A stretch of DNA of 5,226 nucleotides from NCBI GenBank assembly GCA_946405655.1, contig CAMJHX010000108.1, forward strand, positions 1 to 5,226, written 5' to 3'. Source of the stretch: an uncultured Clostridia bacterium. Lineage in GTDB: Bacteria; Bacillota; Clostridia; Oscillospirales; Oscillospiraceae. Below the pieces are notes generated by a model, which was not told the DNA's origin, did not search any database, and saw nothing but the letters and a program-made list of their open reading frames with translations. Positions 1 through 5,130 of the stretch are shown piece by piece (position 1 is the first letter of the stretch; each line of letters begins with the position of its first letter). The translations under genes and the position numbers were made by a program.

Positions 1-11
1 GGCGCGGCAAT

Positions 12-17
12 TGTCAA
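12..17 (-). promoter_or_regulatory. Possible -35 box of a divergent promoter
   Basis: Read on the minus strand this is TTGACA, a perfect sigma-70/SigA -35 hexamer. A -10 box at the usual 17-nt spacing would lie just beyond the left edge, so it cannot be verified. It sits inside the 14-nt loop of a 7-bp inverted repeat (GGCGCGG at 1-7, CCGCGCC at 22-28). If real, a gene would be transcribed leftward, back to back with the GH25 gene. A single hexamer can occur by chance. Confidence 0.25.
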
Positions 18-31
18 GCGTCCGCGCCGGT

Positions 32-60
32 TTGCACATCTCATATAAGTATGGTATACT
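32..60 (+). promoter_or_regulatory. Extended -10 promoter of the GH25-protease unit
   Basis: TTGCAC (32-37) is followed after exactly 17 nt by TATACT (55-60), and TG at 52-53 makes an extended -10 (TGGTATACT). Matches are 4/6 for the -35 and 5/6 for the -10, with ideal spacing, so this is a good housekeeping-sigma promoter. Transcription would be expected to begin about 7 nt after the -10, at or next to the A of the ATG at 67. No Shine-Dalgarno sequence precedes that ATG, which fits a leaderless message. Start-site mapping would decide. Confidence 0.6.
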
Positions 61-66
61 GCGGTC

Positions 67-930
67 ATGAGACAGTTTCACCTATTTTTCGACCGATTCA
101 GACGCGCGGGCGCGGTTTTGCTGCTGCTCGCCTGTCTGCTCAGCTTCACGGGCTGCTTTCACAGAGACCCCCACGCGGGCATGGCGGAGGTGCACAACGG
201 CTCGGCGCTCGTTTGGGTCTATCCCTGGAAGGGCGCGGAGGTGAACACGCTCTCCGCGGCGGATTTCTACACGCCGGACGACGGCGAGATGGTAAGCTAT
301 ACGGGCGACGCCGTCATCGCGCAGCAGGGCGTGGACGTGAGCTATTTTCAGGGCGAGATCGACTGGGACGCCGTGAAAGCGGACGGCATCGATTTTGCCA
401 TGATCCGCGCGGGCTACCGCGGCTACACCGACGGCAACATCAATCCGGATCAAAACTTCGCGCAGAACGCGCAGGGCGCGCTGGACGCGGGGCTCGAGAT
501 CGGGCTCTATTTCTTCTCGCAGGCGACGACCGAGGACGAGGCCGTGGAGGAGGCGCGCTGGCTCGTGCAGGCGGCGAAGAAATATGACGTGACGCTCCCG
601 CTCATGTTTGACTGGGAGACGATCGGCGACGACGCCGCGCGCACGGACGGCGTGATCGGCAGCCAGATGACCGCCTATGCGCAGGCGTTCTGCAGCGAGA
701 TCCGCGCCGAGGGCTACACCCCGGGCGTCTACTTCAACCGCTGGCAGGGCTGCTATGACTACGATCTCGGCAAGCTCGCCGGGGCGGAGCTCTGGCTCAC
801 GGCGGACGACGTGGCAGACGACTGGTACTACGCGCACACCTACTGGCAGTACACCTACACCGGCTCGGTCGACGGGATCGAGGGCGATGTGGACCGCAAT
901 CTCCGCTATCTGCCGATCGCGGAGGACTGA
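67..930 (+). CDS. GH25 family lysozyme (muramidase), predicted lipoprotein
   Basis: The 287-residue protein is predicted to cleave the N-acetylmuramic acid-(beta-1,4)-N-acetylglucosamine bond of peptidoglycan on the outer face of the membrane. It has a basic N-terminus, a hydrophobic stretch (residues 15-27) and a lipobox-like LSFTGC with Cys30 as the lipidation site; Phe at -3 is less usual than Leu. A linker of about 50 residues leads to one GH25 barrel (about 86-283). Family acidic residues are in place: Asp90 in GVDVSYFQ, Asp182 and Glu184 in MFDWE, and Asp276 in the terminal VDRN, with the usual WQYT at 260-263. There is no cell-wall-binding repeat, so the lipid anchor would supply localisation. 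The ATG at 67 is the first possible start, since the frame is closed by TAA at 46-48; later starts lose the signal peptide. It has no Shine-Dalgarno. The protease gene follows after 14 nt. Family call is secure; the exact substrate is inferred. Confidence 0.9.
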   Translation: MRQFHLFFDRFRRAGAVLLLLACLLSFTGCFHRDPHAGMAEVHNGSALVWVYPWKGAEVNTLSAADFYTPDDGEMVSYTGDAVIAQQGVDVSYFQGEIDWDAVKADGIDFAMIRAGYRGYTDGNINPDQNFAQNAQGALDAGLEIGLYFFSQATTEDEAVEEARWLVQAAKKYDVTLPLMFDWETIGDDAARTDGVIGSQMTAYAQAFCSEIRAEGYTPGVYFNRWQGCYDYDLGKLAGAELWLTADDVADDWYYAHTYWQYTYTGSVDGIEGDVDRNLRYLPIAED

Positions 931-944
931 ACAAGGAGAACCCT

Positions 945-2882
945 ATGAAACGCAGATTTTGGACCATTTTTCTCGCGCTTGCGCTCGTGCTGACCCTGAC
1001 GGGCAGCGCATTCGCGGCAAAGCCGTATCTCGACGTCTCCTCGCCCGAGGAGCTGGCGGAGGCGCTCGCGCCGAAGGCGGGAACGCTCTCACTGGGAGCA
1101 GCAAAAGAGCCGGTGCGCGTGCTGCTGCTGGCGGAGGACGCAGAAACCTTCTGCGGCGCAAAGCGCGCCATCCGCTATGCGGATCTCGGCATGTTCGTGC
1201 TGGAATTTGAGAGCGAGGAAGAAGCCCTCGACGCCGTGGCGTTTTACGGCGCGGACAGAGCATTTCTTGACACGCCGGAGACCGGCGCGCGCGTGCTCGA
1301 TGACGGCGGCACGAGCGACGTGGACCCTGATCCGACCGAGACGCCCTCGCTCTCCGGCGGCTACACCGCCCGCAGCTGGGGCGCCGCCGAGATGGGGCTC
1401 GAGCAGTTTCGAAACAACGAGCAGGCCGCAGCGCACTTGAAGGATCGCCATGTGACCGTCGCCGTGCTGGACACGGGCGCGGACATGACGGTACCGCTTT
1501 TCACGGAGCGCCCGCTCTCTGAGGACAGCTATGACTTCGTGAACGCCACCGCCGATCTGACCGACATCACCTCCGGCTCCGCCGCCGGACACGGCACGAT
1601 GGTCACGTCGCTGCTGTATGATCTGCTGCCGGAGAACGCGGAGATCATGGTGCTGCGCGTGTTCGACGACTCCGGCTCCGCCTCGCGCGCGCGGATTCTC
1701 TCCGCGCTGCAGTACGCGCTGGACCACGGCGCGAACATCATCAACATGAGCCTCGGCTGGGAGCGCGCCGACAGCAGCTACACCTTCCTCAACGACATGC
1801 TCGACCGCCTGCAGGCACACGGCAAAACGGTGATCTGCGCCGCCGGCAACCGCGGCGCGGACGCGAACACCTGCTACCCCGCGAGCTATGAGACGACGAT
1901 CTCGGTCTCGGCCGTGAACAGCACGCTGAACTTCGAGAGCTTCTCAAACTTCGGCAGCTCCGTGGACTTCGCAGCGCCCGGCAGCGGTCTGAAAATGATC
2001 ACGCTCGGCGGCGCGGAGAAGATCGACAAAGGCACCTCCTTTGCCGCCCCGCACGTGACGGCGGTCGCGGCGGACATGCTGCTGTGCGAGGACTTCTCCC
2101 CCGCGCAGATCTATAACAATCTGCGCGCCGGCAGCGAGGATCTCGGCTACGCGGGCAGGGACGTGAATTACGGCTGGGGCTTCCCGCGGCTGACCGGCTT
2201 TGTGGAAAACGCCATCGCGCACACGCTCGAGGGCGGCTGGACCAGCCCCCTCGCCACCAGGGACACGGACGGCACACGCCACTACGTCTGCCCCGTCTGC
2301 GGCAAGACGTTCGAGGAGACCATCCCCGCCACACGCGGCGAGAAGCACAACCCCTTTATCGACGTGAGCGCGGACATTTATTACGCCGAGAGCGTGACCT
2401 GGGCGGTGGCAAACGGCATCACGACCGGCACGAGCAACGACGGACCGCTGTTTTCGCCGGACGGCTCGTGCACCCGCGCGCAGATGGTCACATTTCTCTG
2501 GCGCGCGGCCGGCTGCCCGCAGCCGGCGTCGGCCGAGTCGCCCTTCTCGGACGTTCAGGACCCGAATGAATATTATTACAGCGCGGTGCTCTGGGCGGTG
2601 GAGCTCGGCGTGACCACCGGCATGACGGAGACCACGTTCGCGCCGGACAGCACCGTCACGCGCGCGCAGACCGTCACCTTCCTCTGGCGCTATGCCGGAA
2701 AGCCCGCGGCACAGGCGGAAAACCCGTTCGCGGACGTGGACGCGGCGGAATACTATTACGCCCCGGTGCTCTGGGCGGTGGAGCAGGCGATCACCACCGG
2801 CATGACGGAAACCACCTTTGCCCCGGACAGCCCCTGCACCAGAGGGCAGATCGTGACGTTCCTGTACCGGGATCTTGGTTGA
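945..2882 (+). CDS. Secreted S8 subtilisin-like protease with three C-terminal SLH domains
   Basis: A 645-residue exported serine protease, predicted to be held on the cell surface. Residues 1-24 are a Sec signal peptide (KRR, hydrophobic core, AFA cleavage site). Residues 25 to about 140 look like an I9-type inhibitory propeptide, ending in an acidic Asp/Pro/Thr linker. The S8 catalytic domain is about 141-420 with an intact triad: Asp176 (VLDTG), His216 (GHGT) and Ser365 (GTSFAAPH), plus oxyanion Asn302 (AAGN). Residues 447-462 hold one CPVCG...ETIPA motif, a short unit common in Clostridia surface proteins. SLH domains run about 470-523, 533-585 and 593-645; their TRAQ, TRAQ and TRGQ motifs correspond to the TRAE motif that binds secondary cell-wall polymer. 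AAGGAG at 933-938, 6 nt before ATG, supports the start. It lies 14 nt after the GH25 gene, so an operon is likely. SLH2 and SLH3 share exact DNA blocks 180 bp apart, indicating recent duplication or homogenisation. Its target is unknown; wall-protein processing or peptide nutrition are both possible. Confidence 0.92.
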   Translation: MKRRFWTIFLALALVLTLTGSAFAAKPYLDVSSPEELAEALAPKAGTLSLGAAKEPVRVLLLAEDAETFCGAKRAIRYADLGMFVLEFESEEEALDAVAFYGADRAFLDTPETGARVLDDGGTSDVDPDPTETPSLSGGYTARSWGAAEMGLEQFRNNEQAAAHLKDRHVTVAVLDTGADMTVPLFTERPLSEDSYDFVNATADLTDITSGSAAGHGTMVTSLLYDLLPENAEIMVLRVFDDSGSASRARILSALQYALDHGANIINMSLGWERADSSYTFLNDMLDRLQAHGKTVICAAGNRGADANTCYPASYETTISVSAVNSTLNFESFSNFGSSVDFAAPGSGLKMITLGGAEKIDKGTSFAAPHVTAVAADMLLCEDFSPAQIYNNLRAGSEDLGYAGRDVNYGWGFPRLTGFVENAIAHTLEGGWTSPLATRDTDGTRHYVCPVCGKTFEETIPATRGEKHNPFIDVSADIYYAESVTWAVANGITTGTSNDGPLFSPDGSCTRAQMVTFLWRAAGCPQPASAESPFSDVQDPNEYYYSAVLWAVELGVTTGMTETTFAPDSTVTRAQTVTFLWRYAGKPAAQAENPFADVDAAEYYYAPVLWAVEQAITTGMTETTFAPDSPCTRGQIVTFLYRDLG

Positions 2883-2886
2883 CGAC

Positions 2887-3003
2887 AGTGTGGAGTTTGG
2901 AGTGTGGAGTTTGGAGTGATGGTGTCGGCTTGCGCCGACAGATTGAAACGCGCGGAGCGCACATTTAAACTCCACACTCCACACTCCACCTTCCACACTT
3001 TTT
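2887..3003. repeat. Long inverted element built of tandem 7-bp repeats
   Basis: The left arm (2888-2922) is five heptads: GTGTGGA, GTTTGGA, GTGTGGA, GTTTGGA, GTGATGG. The right arm (2968-3002) is the complementary array AACTCCA, CACTCCA, CACTCCA, CCTTCCA, CACTTTT. Over about 31 bp (2887-2917 against 2969-2999) 27 positions pair. The central part holds two more hairpins: TGTCGGC/GCCGACA (2923-2929/2934-2940, loop TTGC) and GCGC/GCGC (2950-2953/2957-2960). Five T's (2999-3003) follow the right arm, so the long hairpin could also terminate the protease mRNA. Because the arms are tandem heptads, pairing could slip by 7 bp. It fills the whole gap between the protease and PAP2 genes; open frames through it are low-complexity artefacts. 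It resembles a REP- or MITE-like intergenic repeat, but no transposase or target duplication is seen. Confidence 0.85.
2943..2971 (+). promoter_or_regulatory. Candidate promoter inside the inverted element, for PAP2-proC
   Basis: TTGAAA (2943-2948, 5/6 match) is followed after 17 nt by TAAACT (2966-2971, 4/6 match). Transcription would start near 2978, inside the right arm, leaving a leader of about 35 nt before the PAP2 ATG. It would give the PAP2-proC pair its own transcript even if the element terminates the protease mRNA. The -10 is mediocre and the element's composition makes chance matches possible. Confidence 0.3.
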
Positions 3004-3008
3004 GGAGG
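2990..3008 (+). promoter_or_regulatory. PAP2 ribosome binding site, potentially sequestered in a hairpin
   Basis: TGGAGG (3003-3008), 4 nt before the ATG at 3013, is the only Shine-Dalgarno for the PAP2 gene. The last unit of the right arm, CTTCCA (2990-2995), can pair with all six of its bases (five Watson-Crick pairs and one T-G) across the 7-nt loop CACTTTT. If the left arm is transcribed, it competes for 2992-2999 and would free the site. The pairing is seen directly; a regulatory role is inference. Confidence 0.4.
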
Positions 3009-3012
3009 CTTT

Positions 3013-3510
3013 ATGACCAAAGAACAACTGCAGTCGGTTTCCGACTGGTTTCATTCCTCTCCGCATCGCATTCCCGCGCTGCGGGCGGTCAACGGCGTCT
3101 GCGTTGCGGGCGCGGTGGCTGCGTTTGCGTATGGCGTGCTTTGGCGCCCGGGGCTTCATGACCCGAAGCTGACGCTGCGGCTCGTGCTCACGTGCGGCAT
3201 TCCGTTCGTGGTGCTCAGCGCGGTGCGGCATGCGCTCGATCTGCCGCGGCCGTTCGAGATCTACGGCCTCGAGCCGCTGCTGCCGCGCGAGACGCCGGGG
3301 CGGAGCTTTCCGAGCCGCCACGTGTTCTCGATCTTCGTGATCGGAACGTGCTTTTGCTGGCTCGAGCCGTGGATCGGCTGGACGCTGATCTCTCTCGGCA
3401 TAGTGCTCGGCGCGCTGCGCGTGGCGTCGGCGGTGCATTTTGAGCGGGACGTGCTCGTCGGCGCGGCATTCGGCGTCCTCGGCGGCGTCATTGGTTTCGG
3501 ACTCATCTGA
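3013..3510 (+). CDS. Small PAP2-superfamily membrane phosphatase
   Basis: A 165-residue integral membrane protein with the three phosphatase motifs of the PAP2/acid phosphatase superfamily. Motif 1 is R72-x6-R79-P80, with Arg where Lys is usual. Motif 2 is P100-S-R-H103 (PSRH instead of PSGH). Motif 3 is R136-x5-H142-x3-D146. His103 and His142 are the expected catalytic pair, and Asp146 orients His142. About five hydrophobic segments are visible (roughly 24-44, 55-71, 103-119, 121-138, 147-165). Bacterial relatives dephosphorylate lipid phosphates such as undecaprenyl pyrophosphate, phosphatidate or phosphatidylglycerol phosphate; the sequence does not say which. The ATG at 3013 has TGGAGG 4 nt upstream, a rather short spacing. 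proC starts 14 nt after the stop, so the two are probably co-transcribed although functionally unrelated. Confidence 0.85.
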   Translation: MTKEQLQSVSDWFHSSPHRIPALRAVNGVCVAGAVAAFAYGVLWRPGLHDPKLTLRLVLTCGIPFVVLSAVRHALDLPRPFEIYGLEPLLPRETPGRSFPSRHVFSIFVIGTCFCWLEPWIGWTLISLGIVLGALRVASAVHFERDVLVGAAFGVLGGVIGFGLI

Positions 3511-3524
3511 AAGGAGCGACAGAC

Positions 3525-4325
3525 ATGGTATACGGATTCATCGGACTCGGCAATATGGCCTCGGCCATCCTGCGCGGGATGGCGGCGAGCGGCAATTTCG
3601 CGGACGACACGCTCTGCGGCTTCAACCGCTCGGAGGGCAAGACGCTCGCGCTCTGGCACGAGATCGGCCTCGTCCCCTGTGAGAGTGCCGCGGCAGTCGT
3701 GCAGATGGCGGACGTGGTGGTGCTGGCGGTAAAGCCCCAGATGCTGCCGGACGTACTCCCGCTCGTGACGCCGGAGATGACGAAGGACAAGCTCCTCGTC
3801 TCCATCGCGGCGGGCAAGCCCACGACGTATTATGAGGCGCAGCTTCCCGAGGGCGTCGGCGTGGTGCGCGTGATGCCGAACATCAACGCCCGCGTGGGCG
3901 CGGCGGCGAGCGGGATCTGCGGCGGCAAATATGCCACCGAGGAGCAAATGCAGATCGTGCGCGAGATGTTCTCCGCCGTCGGCGAGGTGTTCGATGTGCC
4001 GGAGCATCTGTTCGCGGCGTTCATGGCGCTCGCCGGAGCTTCCGGCGCGTTTGTGCATGTGTATATCGATGCGCTCGCCTCCGCGGGCGTGAAGGCGGGG
4101 CTTCCCCGTCCGCTGGCAGAGCAGCTGGCGACGCAGGCGACCCTCGGCGCGGCGAAGCTCACCCGTGAGAGCGACGAGCACCCGATCGCCCTGTGCGATC
4201 AGGTCTGCTCCCCCGGCGGCACGACGATCGAGGGTGTGCACATGCTCAAAAAGCTCGGCTTCGAGACCGCAGTCCAGCAGGCGGTGGAGGCGATTATTGA
4301 GAAGGATCGCAAGCTTGGAGAATAA
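3525..4325 (+). CDS. proC: Pyrroline-5-carboxylate reductase
   Basis: The 266-residue protein is predicted to catalyse the last step of proline synthesis, NAD(P)H-dependent reduction of 1-pyrroline-5-carboxylate to L-proline, in the cytoplasm. The N-terminal Rossmann fold begins with GFIGLGNMASAI (residues 4-15). It continues through VVLAVKPQ (65-72) and VSIAAG (92-97), then VRVMPN (114-119). The C-terminal all-alpha dimerisation domain carries the family signature, about 220-243, including VCSPGGTTIEGV. Length equals the family norm (about 260-280). AAGGAG at 3511-3516, 8 nt before ATG, supports this start and immediately follows the PAP2 stop. One deviation: GASGAF at 171-176 sits where most homologues have a Ser/Gly-rich stretch ending in Pro-Ala-Tyr. 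proA and proB are not nearby. Its 3' side meets hpf head-on. The function call is strong. Confidence 0.95.
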   Translation: MVYGFIGLGNMASAILRGMAASGNFADDTLCGFNRSEGKTLALWHEIGLVPCESAAAVVQMADVVVLAVKPQMLPDVLPLVTPEMTKDKLLVSIAAGKPTTYYEAQLPEGVGVVRVMPNINARVGAAASGICGGKYATEEQMQIVREMFSAVGEVFDVPEHLFAAFMALAGASGAFVHVYIDALASAGVKAGLPRPLAEQLATQATLGAAKLTRESDEHPIALCDQVCSPGGTTIEGVHMLKKLGFETAVQQAVEAIIEKDRKLGE

Positions 4326-4332
4326 GCCAAAC

Positions 4333-4397
4333 GTGGAGAGTTGAGAGTGGAGCGTGGAGTTTCCTTTCTCTCCACTCTCAACTCTCCACTCTCAGCA
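4333..4397. repeat. Second heptad-based inverted repeat (20-bp perfect stem)
   Basis: Left arm 4333-4352 and right arm 4370-4389 pair perfectly over 20 bp around a 17-nt loop. Both sides are 7-bp tandem arrays: GTGGAGA, GTTGAGA, GTGGAGC, GTGGAGT (4333-4360), and CTCCACT, CTCAACT, CTCCACT, CTCAGCA (4370-4397). It starts 7 nt after the proC stop. No T-run follows, so it is not a classic terminator, though it could protect the proC mRNA 3' end. Same heptad logic and GTGGAG core as the element at 2887-3003, but with a short loop instead of a structured core. Confidence 0.85.
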
Positions 4398-4411
4398 AGT
4401 GTTACAGACAG

Positions 4412-4442
4412 AAAAAAGGAGCTGCCATCTGGCAGCTCCTTT
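4412..4442 (-). terminator. Intrinsic terminator of hpf
   Basis: A perfect 12-bp stem (4415-4426 with 4431-4442) closes the 4-nt loop ATCT. The A-run 4412-4417 becomes a T-run on the minus strand directly after and within the stem, the classic form for leftward transcription. It lies 12 nt beyond the hpf stop codon. On the plus strand only three T's follow, so it would stop proC read-through less efficiently. Confidence 0.85.
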
Positions 4443-4454
4443 GGATTATTATAA

Positions 4455-4997
4455 TTATTCAACGTCGTCCGAGATGACGCCGTAGCCGCCCTGCTTGCGG
4501 CGGTAGACCACGCTGAAGGCCTCGTCCGCCTCGCTGTCCTTGAACACGAAGAACTCATGCTCCAGCAGGTTCATCTGCAGGATGGCTTCCTCGGCGCTCA
4601 TGGGCTTGATGGCGAAGTGCTTGCGGCGAATGACCTGGAATTCCTCCGGCTCGGCCTCGTCGTCCGCCGTGGTGGGGATGGCCTCGACCTCGCGCTCCAC
4701 GCCCTCGCGCAGACGCTTGGCAAGACGGGTCTTGTTCTTGCGGATCTGCCGCTCGATGGTCGCCACGGCGCTGTCCACAGACGCATACATGTCGCTCGTG
4801 AGCTCGTGCGCACGGAAGAACATGCCGTTGTTTTTGATGGTCAGCTCCACCAGGAAACGGCCGCGCTCCGTGCTGAAGGTGACAAAGGCTTCGCTCTCGT
4901 TTTTGAAGAGACGATCAATCTTGCCGGCCTTCTTTTCCACATAGGCACGCAGATTCTCAGAGGGCTCCATCTTCTTTTCGGTGAATGTGAACTTCAT
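4455..4997 (-). CDS. hpf: Long-form ribosome hibernation-promoting factor
   Basis: A 180-residue cytoplasmic protein expected to bind the 30S decoding region and pair ribosomes into inactive 100S dimers in stationary phase or stress. The N-terminal S30AE/YfiA domain spans about 1-97 (MKFTFTEKKMEPSENLRAYV, then ELTIKNNGMFFRAHE and the basic helix IERQIRKNKTRLAKRLRE). An acidic linker (about 101-120) joins it to the C-terminal dimerisation domain (about 121-180). Key conserved residues there are KHFAIKPMSAEEAILQMNLL, EHEFFVF and VVYRRKQGGYG. The ATG at 4997 is chosen because AAAGGAG lies 8 nt upstream and homology begins at MKFTF. An in-frame ATG at 5030 overlaps the promoter -10 and adds 11 unrelated residues. 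Single gene, with its own promoter and terminator, convergent with proC. Confidence 0.95.
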   Translation of the reverse strand: MKFTFTEKKMEPSENLRAYVEKKAGKIDRLFKNESEAFVTFSTERGRFLVELTIKNNGMFFRAHELTSDMYASVDSAVATIERQIRKNKTRLAKRLREGVEREVEAIPTTADDEAEPEEFQVIRRKHFAIKPMSAEEAILQMNLLEHEFFVFKDSEADEAFSVVYRRKQGGYGVISDDVE

Positions 4998-5005
4998 GGG
5001 TTTCA

Positions 5006-5012
5006 CTCCTTT
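5006..5012 (-). promoter_or_regulatory. hpf ribosome binding site, decides the start
   Basis: On the minus strand this reads AAAGGAG, 8 nt before the ATG at 4997. It settles the choice against the in-frame ATG at 5030, which has no Shine-Dalgarno. Confidence 0.9.
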
Positions 5013-5028
5013 CGAGGAATCTGTGTTC

Positions 5029-5057
5029 ATTATAACGCATACAGAACAAAAAAGAAA
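5029..5057 (-). promoter_or_regulatory. hpf promoter
   Basis: The minus strand has a perfect TATAAT (5034-5029). At 17 nt spacing the -35 position holds only TTTCTT (5057-5052), in a T-rich stretch. Transcription would begin near 5022, giving a leader of about 25 nt that contains the ribosome binding site. The weak -35 suggests dependence on an activator or on the T-rich upstream DNA, though SigA use is not certain. Confidence 0.6.
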
Positions 5058-5069
5058 GAGGGTTTTGTG

Positions 5070-5116
5070 AAAAATTCACGACGGAGGGAAGAAGCCTTCC
5101 GTGCTCCGTCGTGAAT
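5070..5116 (-). terminator. Intrinsic terminator reading leftward, upstream of hpf
   Basis: A perfect 13-bp outer stem (5074-5086 with 5104-5116) continues into a 5-bp inner stem GGAAG/CTTCC (5087-5091/5096-5100) with a 3-nt bulge and a 4-nt loop. On the minus strand it is followed by five T's (5074-5070), overlapping the stem by one. It ends about 36 nt before the hpf -10, so it would insulate hpf from a leftward gene beyond the right edge, or act as an attenuator if a promoter lies within 5117-5226. Confidence 0.75.
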
Positions 5117-5130
5117 ATTGCCCATATAGG

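Noticed and set aside
1..48. Frame open from the left edge, ending at TAA 46-48 (GAAIVKRPRRFAHLI), as a possible tail of an upstream gene.
   Set aside because: Only 15 codons are visible, no family can be recognised, and the end overlaps the GH25 promoter. It only serves to show that GH25 cannot start earlier.
82..837. Long minus-strand and alternate-frame open frames opposite the GH25, protease, PAP2 and proC genes.
   Set aside because: They are Arg/Ala-rich shadows expected opposite GC-rich genes and match no family, while the plus-strand products have complete motifs.
2887..3003. CRISPR array or insertion sequence.
   Set aside because: The 7-bp units have no spacers, and no transposase, terminal inverted repeats of an IS or target duplication is visible.
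2904..3161. Open frames through the inverted element on both strands (LHTPHST- or VECGVWS-like translations).
   Set aside because: These are translations of the heptad repeats, low in complexity, running over the real protease and PAP2 genes, with no ribosome binding site.
4445..4459. TATAAT-like sequences on both strands just after hpf.
   Set aside because: No -35 at proper spacing and no gene to drive; the AT-rich spacer between stop codon and terminator explains them.
4998..5030. Longer hpf start at the ATG at 5030.
   Set aside because: That ATG overlaps the TATAAT box, has no Shine-Dalgarno, and adds residues absent from the family; the ATG at 4997 has a good site.
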